DNA from: Treponema vincentii
Lineage (GTDB): Bacteria > Spirochaetota > Spirochaetia > Treponematales > Treponemataceae
NCBI RefSeq assembly: GCF_018336815.1
Contig: NZ_CP050497.1
Location: forward strand, 1,798,001-1,862,000
Direction of reading: 5' to 3'
DNA length: 64,000 nucleotides
This document shows positions 1 to 9,230 of the stretch, in pieces. A program made the translations under genes and the position numbers. The notes below the pieces were generated by a model. It ran no database searches and had not been told where the DNA came from. It saw only the letters and a list, made by a program, of their open reading frames with translations. Positions within the stretch are counted from its first letter, which is position 1. Every line of letters starts with the position of its first letter.

Positions 1-696
1 AAAAGCGCTCGGTATACGTTGACCATCCGCGCATTAGATGTTACGACAGCCGCCGTTACCGATATGTACCGCGCAGCCGTAGAATTGAATGAGATTGAAG
101 CATCGATGCTGGGAGTAAAAGCAGTAAACAAAACAAACGCGCCATACAGCGTAGGAAGTGTCGGGTTTCAAAACCTTTTATTCGGGCTCGGTTCATATAG
201 AACCGGCCATCCCGGCGACGGCGCGGCATTGACTGTCGGACACATTGTCGGCTGGGGATGTCTCTTTGCGGGTATTGGTCTATGGACCGCCGGAGATTCA
301 GCAATGGCAAGCTTGCGCAGAGAGAGCGAGCAGGCTGACCAGCAGGCTGATCGAAACCGCCCTCCTTCTGGTTGGTCTTATTTGGATGGAACTAGTTACG
401 AGGATTATAAAAATAAGCAAGAGCAGTGGCAAGAAGCGAGAGATAGGCGAAAAAACGACGAAGCTACCAGACAAGCCTCTATAAATCGTCAAATTTCGAC
501 AGGTGTAATACTTTTGTCGGTAGGTGTCATCGTAGAAGTTGGTTCCTTTATTTACGGTTTTGTAGCGCCGGCTGTGCATCTTAAACGTGCCCGTGCGAAT
601 GCGCTTGCTGCTAACGACACCGGCGTCAAGTTTAATATTGCCTATACTTCGTCGGGGGACATAGCGCCGCAGCTTTCGTATAAGATCAGGTATTAG
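1..696 (+). CDS. Membrane-associated hypothetical protein, 5' end outside window
   Basis: The reading frame is open from the first base, so the N-terminus lies upstream and the TTG at 19 is probably internal. Visible parts are a glycine-rich hydrophobic stretch (motif FQNLLFGLG, then a segment rich in G, I and W), a charged Q/R/D-rich central stretch, a second hydrophobic segment (GVILLSVGVIVEVG) and a C-terminus ending in alternating polar/aromatic residues (SYKIRY). The FQNLLxGxG element resembles P13-type spirochaete membrane proteins, but that is only a resemblance and I do not assign the family. It stops at 696 and is followed by a hairpin array. Confidence 0.6.
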   Translation, partial: KSARYTLTIRALDVTTAAVTDMYRAAVELNEIEASMLGVKAVNKTNAPYSVGSVGFQNLLFGLGSYRTGHPGDGAALTVGHIVGWGCLFAGIGLWTAGDSAMASLRRESEQADQQADRNRPPSGWSYLDGTSYEDYKNKQEQWQEARDRRKNDEATRQASINRQISTGVILLSVGVIVEVGSFIYGFVAPAVHLKRARANALAANDTGVKFNIAYTSSGDIAPQLSYKIRY

Positions 697-821
697 ACCT
701 GCTCCGATAACTGTGATGCCGAACAGGTTGGTGGATTGATAAATATCGTTTTTGCCGATAAGATAATGGCAAGGCAGACGTATCAGTTTTTGAAAATATA
801 CAGTACATCTCTGCACTGCGT

Positions 822-952
822 CATTAAAAGTGTACATGAAGGTATACTTTTAATGACCAGTTTCGCATAAGTGCGAACCGCTGCTGTTGGTTAGTACTGT
901 CGGCATTCTATAGGGCATCTCTAAAAACTCGGTTAGATTTTTCGAGTTGCCC
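822..952. repeat. Array of three hairpins (family A-like at right end)
   Basis: Three potential stem-loops lie in tandem between the partial gene and the Lon-like gene. They are 822-855 (14-bp arms CATTAAAAGTGTAC / GTATACTTTTAATG, one wobble), 862-877 (TTCGCA-TAAG-TGCGAA) and 913-952, which begins GGGCATCTCTAAAAA and contains the CTCGGTTAGA loop of the recurring family A hairpin. The right arm of the last has diverged. They sit downstream of two convergent genes and may act as terminators. Confidence 0.55.
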
Positions 953-962
953 GACATCCCGC

Positions 963-3381
963 TTACTTCCTAAACGCTTTCACTTTTTCCGCGAAGTCCC
1001 GCAGCGCGGCAGAGACGCGCACGGTAACAGCTGCCGTGTCACAACCGCTCAAGAGCTCGATACCTTCATCGATATTGCTTACCGCCCATATCCTAAACCG
1101 CTTTTCGGCGATAGCGTTGATGACGCGCTCCGGCAAAAAGAGATTGTTTTTATTGCCCTGAGGAATCATCACCCCTTGCGTGCCGGTAGACCTGAGAATC
1201 GCGCAGGTGTCAAAAAAGCCGGTTATCTTTTCCGAAATACCGCCTACCGGCTGCACCATACCGAGTTGATTCAAACTGCCGGTTACCGCGATATCCTGCC
1301 TGAGCGGGATGCCCCCGATTGCGGAAAGCAGCGTGAAAAGCTCGGCGCAGGAAGCGGAGTCCCCATCGATCATACCGTAGGATTGTTCAAAGCAGATTGC
1401 AGCGGAAATCGACAGCGGAAAATCCGGCGCGTATTTTTGTCGGAGAATCGAGCTGATGATGAGGTGCGCCTTATCGTAAATTTCGCCGGAAAGCCCTGCC
1501 TCCCGCTCGATGTTGATAATACCGGCAGTACCCGGCGAGGCTTGTGCGGTAACGCTGACCGGTATGCCGAAGGTATGGAAGCCGCGCTCCTCTACGGCAA
1601 GCCCGTTGATTTTTCCCACTGCGGCGCCGGAGGTATCGATTAAAATTTCTTTGAGCTGCACCATCTCGGCGAATTTTTCTTCGGGTAAGGCCGCAAGGTA
1701 ATGCCGCCGCTCGATTGTTTTGGTAATGATCTCATCGGTGATAAGCTCGCACGATTGCTGCTTCGCCGTATAATTCGCCTCCGCAACAAAATCCGCAATC
1801 TTCGTAAACTGAGCGGAAATCAAATGCCGGCTCTCCGAAAGTTCAACCGCATAGGCAAGCAACTTCGCATACCCCGAATCGCTGAACGGCAGCGAATGGC
1901 GGTCTTTTACAAAGGTTTCGATGAGCGCCAAGACGGCGGCCAAGTTTTCATCCGTCAGCGGCATCACCGAATCGAATTCTGCGCACACCTTGAACAGCTT
2001 ATAAAAGTCGGGATCCTCTTGATAGAGAATCTCATAGGAATATTCGCCGCCGATGATGATAACCTTCAGCTGTGCAGGAACCGGTTCGGGCTTTAAAAGA
2101 GAAGGCGTATGCGTACCGGCGGGCGGCGCTTGCACGGCAATACGTCCCGACTGCAGCACCCGCTTTAAATACACCCACGAATCCTCTTCTTCCAAAAGAT
2201 CTTTCAGCCGCAGCACCAAAAAACCGCCTAAGGCACGGTGTACCGCTCCGCCGCGCAACCGTAAATGACCGTTCAGCAGCCCGTCTTCTTCATCACCGTG
2301 TCCTTCGATCGTCCCGAAAAGATTGGAAAAATTCGGCTGGTTTTCGTCGATAACGTAGGATTTATCCTCCGTATTTTCGCAAATCAAATTGATTGCATAC
2401 CGCCCGAAAAAAGACTTCTTGCGCCGTGGAGACTTAAACGGCGCTGCATACATCACGGCACGGGCAATCAAATCCGCCTCGGTCTTTTTTAAAAAAGACG
2501 CAATCTTTTCATTGTGTTTTTTCTGCGTATCGGTTTCGGCAGGATAGCCGTTCAACAGCGCACGAGGCTTTTCAAGTTCCTCCGCGATAATCGGTTTGAG
2601 TAAATCGATGTAGAGCTGCTTGAGTTTTTCTTCCGCCTCCGTTCGGTTTTTCCGCAACAGGGCAAAAAGATCGGCCAGCTCATCGAGCGAGCGGTAATAG
2701 GTTTCACGCAAATCGTTGAGCGCTTGTTCGGAAAACTTTTTTCCGCGCAACCTGCAGCTGCAACTCGCTAAACGAAATCTCCTTTCCTTTGATGAGCGGA
2801 ATCAAATCGACGGATTGATTGGAATCGTCTTTCAGCTGCAAGAGTTTAAATCCCCGCGATAGCATCGTCACTTCAAAATTTGCAAGCAGGGAATTTTCGC
2901 CGCTGTCCACCGCCGACATAATCTTCTTTTGAGCAGACAAAAAGTTCTCCGATTTTTCAATCTGCAGCGCCCGTTTATAGAGCGCTTCAATCGCATTTTT
3001 GAGGCTGTGCTGAAACTTCTTGCCCTCCCCCGCCGGAAAAAACAGCGCGACAGGCTCCGACGGATGACGATAGTTATACGCATACGCAATATCTTGCAAG
3101 GCGGCGGTATTTGGTTTATAGTCCTTGAGCAGCGAAGTGAGAACCGTCCGGCGGCCTGTTCCCGGCGCCCCCATAATAAAAATGTTGTAGCCGTCGTCCC
3201 GAATACTTAAACCGAGTTCTAATGCGGACACCGCGCGGAGCTGCCCGACGATCGGCTTATGCGGCGCCTTCGTTTTTAATGCGGCGATTTTCGATTCCGG
3301 TATACTGAATTGAATTTCCGAAAGCGGAAGCTCCCGTGCCGAAGCCTGCTGCGAGATGTTTGACGTTGATGATGTATTCAA
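963..3381 (-). pseudogene. Lon-like ATP-dependent protease (LonB type), frameshifted
   Basis: Two overlapping reading frames together make one Lon-family protease of about 790-800 residues. The upstream part (3381 down to 2704) has the AAA Walker A motif GAPGTGRRT. The downstream part (2750 to 963) ends in a peptidase S16 domain with catalytic Ser in DGDSASC (residue 465 of that part) and Lys in GGISEKITG (508). The frames join inside a run of six A on the coding strand (plus-strand T 2737-2742). Five A would read ...QVARKKFSEQAL... continuously. I place the start at TTG 3381, ten bases after GAGGAG. Either one extra base was called or the gene is broken; all catalytic residues are intact, which favours a recent or artefactual lesion. 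Confidence 0.8.
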
Positions 3382-3478
3382 TAGCTTCAATCTCCTCAAT
3401 AATTACTACTAGATATTAAAGAACCTCTAAAAACCGATTACGCTGTTAGAGATTCTCGATATTTCAAAAGGAAAAAAT

Positions 3479-4723
3479 ATGACCGATCTGTTACTAAGCG
3501 AGCTTGTAGTTCTACTCCTTTTACTGCCGGTAGTGCTGCGCCCGTTTTCAAAAAGCTTAAAAAAAGGCCGTGCGATTCCTATTCTACCTTTTCTAAGCCT
3601 CTTTGTCTGTATCTGTATTATCATCGGACAGGGAATTGTCCTCTATCTTTTTATTTTAGTCCTCTTTGTACTGATTGTCTGCCTTTCGGAAATAATACGG
3701 CTGATTGCGTTTTTTCAAGGGATGCTGAACGATTTTTACAGCATCGCATCGATAATGCTGCGCATCGTGTTATTGTGCCTTTTTTGCGGAGTAGCGTATT
3801 GCGCATTCAGATATGCGCCGGAAGCAAGTATCAGAACCGAGTATCCGCTGACCGTCCGTTCGATCGAATTAACCGATAAAACAAACGCCGGTACCGATAA
3901 AGATACTGCCGAGCAAACCGCCGATTCAGCTTCACCTGATTCTTCCTCTCCGAGTAATCTATCCGCTTCGCGGAATCCTATCGAGGGATTATTGATTGAG
4001 CGGCAGGGCGGCGCCGATAAAAGAGCGCTGGTGATTATTGCCGAAGCCTTCCCCTACACCGAACGGCCGGAAACGCTTGCCTCTCTTTTGGCGGATCAAG
4101 GCTATACCGTTGCGGAAATCACGAGACTTAAACCGCGCGGCATTATTCCACGCATCGAACTGTACCGCAAGCTGCTGCAGCTCGCCGGGAAAAAAGAACA
4201 CCGGTATTTGACAAAAGAAGATGACCCGCAGACGGCAGCATTCTTTGCCGACTTTCTCAAACAAACGGTTGCCCGCTACGGACGCAATAAGCGGATATTT
4301 TTATATGCGGAGAGCATTTATACCGATTTAGCCGCGCACTTTTGTACGGAAAATCCGGGAGTGTTTACCGGTGTGTTTTTCAACCTTTCCGAAGAAGAGC
4401 CCCTGCCGCCCGCCCCCGACGGATGGATACAAACCATGCGGGAACACAATCCGGAACTGCTGCCTGAGGACAATGTATCCGGCACTGCTGACCAACCGAC
4501 TTCGACCGAAGCGGCATCGCAGCCTCTTACCGCCCCCACACAGCCGGAGCTGCCGCTGCCGTTCTATTGTTACATCCGCCCCTACTCCGAACTGGCAGGA
4601 TTCGGACAACTGCGCGCAGAGGATGCCCTCGCAGCGGAACTCTTAGGCAGCGGCCGCAGCATCGGCAGGCAGGACAAAGCCGCAGCAGCCGCGGCATTTA
4701 ACCGGTATGCACTACTGTTTTGA
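3479..4723 (+). CDS. Membrane protein with extracytoplasmic hydrolase-like domain
   Basis: 414 residues. The first about 120 residues hold several hydrophobic helices (residues 5-25, 35-85 and 95-115), followed by a T/D/S-rich linker and a soluble domain. The domain contains RALVIIAEAFPYTE and RIFLYAESIYTDLAAHF, which look like the beta-strand and nucleophile-elbow region of an alpha/beta hydrolase, but I see no clear GxSxG, so catalysis is uncertain. An AAGGAAAA ribosome site precedes the ATG. It lies divergent to the Lon-like gene across a short hairpin (3421-3455) and its end overlaps the acetyltransferase start by 17 bases, implying coupled translation. No named family is recognised. Confidence 0.75.
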   Translation: MTDLLLSELVVLLLLLPVVLRPFSKSLKKGRAIPILPFLSLFVCICIIIGQGIVLYLFILVLFVLIVCLSEIIRLIAFFQGMLNDFYSIASIMLRIVLLCLFCGVAYCAFRYAPEASIRTEYPLTVRSIELTDKTNAGTDKDTAEQTADSASPDSSSPSNLSASRNPIEGLLIERQGGADKRALVIIAEAFPYTERPETLASLLADQGYTVAEITRLKPRGIIPRIELYRKLLQLAGKKEHRYLTKEDDPQTAAFFADFLKQTVARYGRNKRIFLYAESIYTDLAAHFCTENPGVFTGVFFNLSEEEPLPPAPDGWIQTMREHNPELLPEDNVSGTADQPTSTEAASQPLTAPTQPELPLPFYCYIRPYSELAGFGQLRAEDALAAELLGSGRSIGRQDKAAAAAAFNRYALLF

Positions 4724-5669
4724 ACTGCTGACCCCGGAGACTATCTATGACGCGGCTGCATTCGTGCGGCAGCACGAATACCGCTGCATCGATCTTGCAG
4801 AGCAGCTGCGGCTTTGCTTGTACCCCGACTATGCTCCGCGGTATAAAAAGGCGGCGGCTGTCTATGCCTGCCCGCAACGGCAAACTTGTCCGCAACCGCA
4901 AAAAATCTGCTGCGGGGTCTTACTGTTCAGCACGTATGGGCTTCTGTTCCACTGTATCGATACGGACATTCCGGAAGAAACGGTCTTAGCTTTCGGTCGG
5001 TTCTTTTTAGACGAGAACGTGTTCTATAGCGAACACCAGTGGGAACTCCATGCCGTTGCCGGCATCCGCGAACATACAATTCTCTTTGAGCGGATTATTG
5101 CAGCAACCGTATCTGCGCAACATACACCAGTTCGGCTTGACGCCGCCGTAGATTATTACCTGATGCGGTGCGCCAAACCTTGTACGGATACATTCTTTCA
5201 AACAGCACAGGCCACGCTGAATGCCGCGCTGTCGATTGAACGCGCAACGGAGAATGATCTTACAGAACTCTTCCCGCTCCAGCTTGATTATGAAAATACC
5301 GAAGTTGCCTACGAAGGCCGCCCGATAAACCCCGCCGTCTGTAAACTGTCGCTGCATACTCGCCTTGCAACCGAATACATCTACAAGGTGTCGGCAGACG
5401 GGCACATTGTCGCAAAGGCCGGAACCAACGCACAAGGCTTTCACTGGTTCCAAATCGGCGGCGTCTACACCCTGCCCTCATACCGGAACAAGGGATTAGC
5501 CGCAGCAGCCGTTGCGCATCTCATCAATACCCACAGCGCAAAAGCGCACGGCTTCGCACTCTTCGTAAAAACCGCCAACACAGCCGCCCTCCGCGTATAC
5601 GAAAAGCTCGGCTTTGAGCAGTGCGGGCTGTTCAGAATGAGTTATTGGAAAGCGGGGGCGAAGTTATAG
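4707..5669 (+). CDS. GNAT-family N-acetyltransferase
   Basis: 320 residues with no signal peptide, so cytoplasmic. The C-terminal third carries the GNAT acetyl-CoA core: a strand GVYTLPSYRNKGLAAA (Q/R-x-x-G-x-G/A loop variant, about 257-272) and the motif VKTANTAALRVYEKLGFEQCG, in which NTAALRVYEKLGF is the usual final helix. The N-terminal 180 residues have no recognisable domain and may define the substrate, which is unknown. Its start overlaps the preceding membrane-protein gene, so the two are probably one operon. Confidence 0.85.
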   Translation: MHYCFELLTPETIYDAAAFVRQHEYRCIDLAEQLRLCLYPDYAPRYKKAAAVYACPQRQTCPQPQKICCGVLLFSTYGLLFHCIDTDIPEETVLAFGRFFLDENVFYSEHQWELHAVAGIREHTILFERIIAATVSAQHTPVRLDAAVDYYLMRCAKPCTDTFFQTAQATLNAALSIERATENDLTELFPLQLDYENTEVAYEGRPINPAVCKLSLHTRLATEYIYKVSADGHIVAKAGTNAQGFHWFQIGGVYTLPSYRNKGLAAAAVAHLINTHSAKAHGFALFVKTANTAALRVYEKLGFEQCGLFRMSYWKAGAKL

Positions 5670-5789
5670 AAGGGGAATGAGGGAAAGACTTGCAATTTTT
5701 GCTGAAAGATAGAAAGCACATGTAATGCAAAATCTTTACAAATAAGCTCTATTGCTATACAATACACTAAAAAGGAGGAGTATGTAGTT

Positions 5790-6041
5790 ATGGCACAAAT
5801 TAGTTTGAGAATTGATGATGATGTAAAAAGGAGTGCAGAGCAAGTATGTGCAGATATTGGTATGTCTCTATCTACGGCAATCAATATTTATCTGAAAAAA
5901 CTTGGAAGAGAAAGACGTATACCTTTTGAAGTGAAAGCGGATCCGTTTTATTCTCCTGAAAACAGCGCAATTCTTGATAAGAGAATCGCAGATATACGAA
6001 TAGGAAAGAATATTTCCGAACATGAACTTATCGAGGTGTGA
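5790..6041 (+). CDS. RelB/DinJ-family antitoxin, no toxin partner seen
   Basis: 83 residues. The N-terminus is a ribbon-helix-helix type DNA-binding region (QISLRIDDDVKRSAEQVCADIGMSL starts as in DinJ), followed by a helix and a C-terminal tail (DPFYSPENSAILDKRI) that in this family wraps the toxin. A strong AGGAGG site lies upstream. RelE/YafQ toxins normally follow within a few bases, but the next 130 bases carry only a 14-codon frame and then stops. The gene therefore looks like an orphan antitoxin, possibly left after toxin decay. Confidence 0.85.
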   Translation: MAQISLRIDDDVKRSAEQVCADIGMSLSTAINIYLKKLGRERRIPFEVKADPFYSPENSAILDKRIADIRIGKNISEHELIEV

Positions 6042-6169
6042 TAGTGCATAAAATTGCTCAATGCGGTTCTCATTACGGCGATAAGTAAATGATTTTCTGA
6101 TGGACGCAGTGAATAAATGGCTGCTATAAAATCCGATACTGTTTTGCAATAGGTAAGAATGAATAATAA

Positions 6170-6289
6170 ACCTGTCCGGAAACTCGCCTTTCTGAACAGG
6201 TTACCTTGAAATGCGATGTTCTAAATCGTGCTATTTGTACGATTTAGAACTCGTCGACCTATTCGAAAACGAAAGTTTCAGAATAGGTC
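6170..6289. repeat. Family C three-hairpin element, copy 1
   Basis: Three adjacent stem-loops: CCTGTTC-like arms (6171-6201), GTTCTAAATCGT / ACGATTTAGAAC (6220-6252) and GACCTATTC / GAATAGGTC (6257-6289), joined by TTACCTTGAAATGCGAT and TCGTC. The same unit recurs inverted at 51652-51748, without the middle hairpin, and at 59046-59314, with a foreign insert inside the middle hairpin. It abuts the 3' end of brnA and may terminate transcription there. Confidence 0.8.
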
Positions 6290-6291
6290 TA

Positions 6292-6606
6292 TTATAGTGT
6301 TGAAATCGGGCAATTATTCATTCTTGCCCAACGTATGACATTATTTAACCGTGCTTGGTACCCTTTTCCATCTTTCCGTAACCATTCAAGATTATCATTA
6401 TCAATCTTTGTATGAATTGCTGTTTTGGGAACTTTTAACGCTTGTATGTAATAAAAGCCGCCGTTGTTGTCAGGCATACTCGGTGGAATATCGGAGAAGT
6501 TTATCTCACTGTCAGGCATTTTATCTAGCCGTTCAAGCGTTGCCCTTTCCTCTGCGGTCAGCGGCGGAAAATCAATAACCTTGTATTCTCTTTGCGTTTT
6601 CTTCAT
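6292..6606 (-). CDS. brnA: BrnA-family antitoxin
   Basis: 104 residues. The C-terminal part holds the BrnA DNA-binding signature (DNDNLEWLRKDGKGYQARLNN), in which K-x-G-K-G-Y-Q-x-R-x-N is diagnostic. The N-terminal region (EYKVIDFPPLTAEERATLERL) is the toxin-neutralising side in known BrnA proteins. The gene overlaps the upstream brnT by 35 bases, the usual toxin-first order for this type II module. Known BrnA proteins repress their own operon together with BrnT. Confidence 0.88.
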   Translation of the reverse strand: MKKTQREYKVIDFPPLTAEERATLERLDKMPDSEINFSDIPPSMPDNNGGFYYIQALKVPKTAIHTKIDNDNLEWLRKDGKGYQARLNNVIRWARMNNCPISTL

Positions 6607-6913
6607 AAAGCTTTACCTCCGTTTTCACTGCTTTTCGTGCAGAAATAAGCCTTGTAAGTCCATCCCTGTCAGTTGCTATCACGGTTACGATATAGTGTCC
6701 ATCTATCTTGCCTATATATTTTTCCCGATCCTCATCGTCTGAATGTTTATAATCATAATCTTGGTAAAGTAACGGATCATTGAATATACGGCTTGCAAGT
6801 TCAAAACTAAGCCCGCTATGGGTTCTTATATTTGCTTCATTCTTTGCCGTATCCCACACAAAAGCATTAAGATAGACAAAATCCTTATTCCGCCCCATAT
6901 GTTTAATATACAT
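6572..6913 (-). CDS. brnT: BrnT-family ribonuclease toxin
   Basis: 113 residues with the BrnT pattern: FVWDTAKNEANIRTHSGLSFELASRIFNDP in the N-terminal half, then a charged stretch with EDREKYIGKIDG and a C-terminal LTRLISARKAVKTEVKLYEE, where RxISARxA and the final Y are family hallmarks. BrnT is an RNase-like toxin that blocks translation. The start could be ATG 6913 or the in-frame ATG 6898; no clear ribosome site separates them. It is followed by brnA with overlap. Confidence 0.87.
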   Translation of the reverse strand: MYIKHMGRNKDFVYLNAFVWDTAKNEANIRTHSGLSFELASRIFNDPLLYQDYDYKHSDDEDREKYIGKIDGHYIVTVIATDRDGLTRLISARKAVKTEVKLYEENAKRIQGY

Positions 6914-7013
6914 TATTCATATACATAAATCAAGTGCAAAAAAAATAGAACATTATATTGTCAAGGACTCTTTTTAAACTTCTTGCCTCATGCCGTATCC
7001 TCAGTTTATAGAA

Positions 7014-7110
7014 TCGACTATAATCGAAAAATAACAGCTATCAACATATTTTATCGACTATAATCGAAATTCATATTGATTCTATTAAGTATTTCGATTA
7101 TAATCGAAAT
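7014..7110 (+). promoter_or_regulatory. Three 40-bp-spaced operator repeats over a promoter
   Basis: TCGACTATAATCGAAA occurs at 7014 and 7054, and TCGATTATAATCGAAA at 7094, exactly 40 bases apart. The third is embedded in the perfect 20-bp palindrome ATTTCGATTATAATCGAAAT (7091-7110). A promoter TTGATT (7076-7081), 17 bases, TATAAT (7099-7104) places its -10 in that palindrome. A bound dimer there would block transcription of the DUF4143 gene starting at 7127. Confidence 0.75.
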
Positions 7111-7126
7111 AATAGGAGGGGGCTTT

Positions 7127-8326
7127 ATGAGTCAGATTATCAGACCGAAATACCTACAACAGATTGCGCAATTTGTAGACAAGCCGGTTATTAAAGTATT
7201 AACCGGTATGAGAAGAGTCGGAAAATCAACGCTTTTAATGATGATAAAGGACGAAATTCTCAAAAACATACCCGTTGAAAACAAGCTCTATCTTAATTTT
7301 GAGTCGGCGGAGTTTTTTGATGTAACAACAGCCGACGCTTTACATGCCTATTTACAACCGCGCATACAACACATAAAAACGAAATGCTATTTTTTCTTTG
7401 ACGAAATACAAATGGTGGCAGAATGGGAAAAGGTTATCAACAGCCTCAGCGTGGATACGGACTGCGATATTTATATAACCGGCTCAAATTCGACGCTTAT
7501 TTCGGGAGACCTTGCAACTCTACTTTCGGGGCGATATACGACGTTTGAAATTTATCCGTTTACCTTCGACGAGTTTACTCAAATATGTAAAGATAAACAG
7601 CTTTCAAATGAAGCGCTCTTCGATACATATATACGGATTGGCGGAATGCCTTTTTTGCACTATTTTAATTTTGAGGAAACTCCCTGTTTTAAATATTTAA
7701 GCGATGTGTATAACACCGTATTGGTCAAAGATGTATTGCAGTACAATAACATTCGGGATGTCGATATTTTTAACCGTATCTTATCGTATGTGCTCGAAAA
7801 TATCGGTCATACTTTTTCGGCAAACAGTATTAAAAATTATTTTAAAAATGAGAAAAGGACTGTTTCGCTCGATACCATTTTAAATTATTTGGAATATTGC
7901 CAGAATGCATTTATCATAAAAAAAGTCCCCCGCTATGATATGGCAGGTAAAAAGATACTGAAAGTAGACGAAAAATATTATGCAACCGATCACGGATTCC
8001 GGCAAGCGCAGGGATTTCCCAATACAAAAGATATTGAAAGAACATTGGAAAACATTGTGTTTATCGAACTTGTCTCAAGAGGATATGAAGTAAAAATCGG
8101 AAAACTGAAAGAGAGAGAAATCGATTTTATCGCACAAAAAAATAATCAGCTCTCTTATTATCAAATCGCCTATATGTTAAGCGATGAACAAACACGCGAG
8201 CGGGAATTCGGTGCATATAAATCGATTGAAGATAATTTTCCCAAATATGTGTTGTCGTTGGATCGTTTTGATTTCAGCAGGGATGGCATCACCCATAAAA
8301 ATATTATTGATTTTTTATTAGGGTAG
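7127..8326 (+). CDS. AAA ATPase with DUF4143 (ATPase/nuclease-like)
   Basis: About 399 residues, using ATG 7127 behind AGGAGGGG rather than the earlier TTG 7076, which is the promoter -35. The P-loop is GMRRVGKST, the Walker B region is CYFFFDEIQM, and a sensor strand reads DIYITGSNS. The C-terminal DUF4143 portion has the restriction-like motif (IELVSRGYEVKIGKLKEREIDFIAQ, with E..D..Q spacing as in PD-(D/E)XK folds). Proteins of this type are widespread accessory ATPases of unclear role. The spaced palindromes upstream suggest tight or self-regulated expression. Its end overlaps the convergent membrane gene by 23 bases. Confidence 0.9.
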   Translation: MSQIIRPKYLQQIAQFVDKPVIKVLTGMRRVGKSTLLMMIKDEILKNIPVENKLYLNFESAEFFDVTTADALHAYLQPRIQHIKTKCYFFFDEIQMVAEWEKVINSLSVDTDCDIYITGSNSTLISGDLATLLSGRYTTFEIYPFTFDEFTQICKDKQLSNEALFDTYIRIGGMPFLHYFNFEETPCFKYLSDVYNTVLVKDVLQYNNIRDVDIFNRILSYVLENIGHTFSANSIKNYFKNEKRTVSLDTILNYLEYCQNAFIIKKVPRYDMAGKKILKVDEKYYATDHGFRQAQGFPNTKDIERTLENIVFIELVSRGYEVKIGKLKEREIDFIAQKNNQLSYYQIAYMLSDEQTREREFGAYKSIEDNFPKYVLSLDRFDFSRDGITHKNIIDFLLG

Positions 8327-9074
8327 AGGTTTGATAAGGCAAATACCTACTTGCCATTTGCAGCTGATAGCTAATAACCAGTTTACAATACAAAATCGAA
8401 GAAATATACGCATTACAGGTTAAAAAGATAACACGTGCTAATGACGGCGTATACTGGGGATTATCAATAATAGCAAAACCGGTATAAAAGGCCGTTGCAT
8501 ACAGTATAAAGAAAAACGGCAGAACAACGAAAAAATTCTTCCGAAAGATAGCTTTACTTTCAGCGATAATATGCTTCATCTTCATACTTTCTTTTTTATA
8601 AACCAAAATAGTGGGTACAAACACCAAGCGGCTGAACCAGTATAAAAGCAGAATAAATATCAAACCGGTTTCTATCCAATCCATAACGGAAGAGAGAGCA
8701 GATGCTTCCGAATGTGCCGAATGAAAAGTAAGCATAACCACAGCAACCGGTATCGTGATAACAATCAACTGAATAAAATAAATAACATAGAGGTGTAGAA
8801 TTACGGCAAAAATAGAATTGAAAACGACATTCCCTATCTGTTGCTTTATATATGCCCGCTGAAAATAGACAATAACGGCTGTTTGCAAAACTGCTACGGC
8901 AACAATTAAAAGCGTGATAAAAGAGTTTATCGCCTCGTTTGAACCGGTAAACATGGACATGATATTTGAAACGACCGATAAACCTATATAGGCAAGCGTA
9001 TAGTTAATAAACGGTTTTCCCAAAAGCTTCATATCGGATACGATCGATCGAATAAGATTGATGAATTCTTTCAT
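8304..9074 (-). CDS. Six-pass integral membrane protein, unknown function
   Basis: 256 residues with about six hydrophobic segments (near 22-42, 50-72, 88-118, 135-155, 180-200 and 205-225), the layout of a membrane-embedded protein without soluble domains. A connecting loop ESMKMKHIIAESKAIFRKNFF is basic and amphipathic, as in DUF975-like proteins, but I do not assign a family. The start ATG is preceded by AGGGAAA. It converges on the DUF4143 ATPase gene with a 23-base overlap. Confidence 0.7.
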   Translation of the reverse strand: MKEFINLIRSIVSDMKLLGKPFINYTLAYIGLSVVSNIMSMFTGSNEAINSFITLLIVAVAVLQTAVIVYFQRAYIKQQIGNVVFNSIFAVILHLYVIYFIQLIVITIPVAVVMLTFHSAHSEASALSSVMDWIETGLIFILLLYWFSRLVFVPTILVYKKESMKMKHIIAESKAIFRKNFFVVLPFFFILYATAFYTGFAIIDNPQYTPSLARVIFLTCNAYISSILYCKLVISYQLQMASRYLPYQTSTLIKNQ

Positions 9075-9230
9075 ACCGGTTTCCCTTTTTGATGAATAAT
9101 GACTGCACCAATCATAGCCGATATCCGATATTTTTACAACGAAGAAACGAAAAACCTATTTTTTAAGAAAGACCTAAGAAACACATCGCGTATCGTTGAC
9201 CTTTGATAAGGGGTATTCTATAATTATGGT

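Noticed and set aside
298-837. 179-codon minus-strand frame opposite the first gene
   Set aside because: It is antisense to a better-supported plus-strand gene, has no recognisable domain and no ribosome site.
2704-2750. Programmed frameshift in the Lon-like gene
   Set aside because: The needed shift is +1 at a run of A. The common bacterial slippery mechanism gives -1, and the same one-base excess appears in three unrelated genes.
6041-6170. RelE/YafQ toxin remnant after the antitoxin
   Set aside because: Translated in all three frames the stretch shows no toxin motifs and is full of stops.
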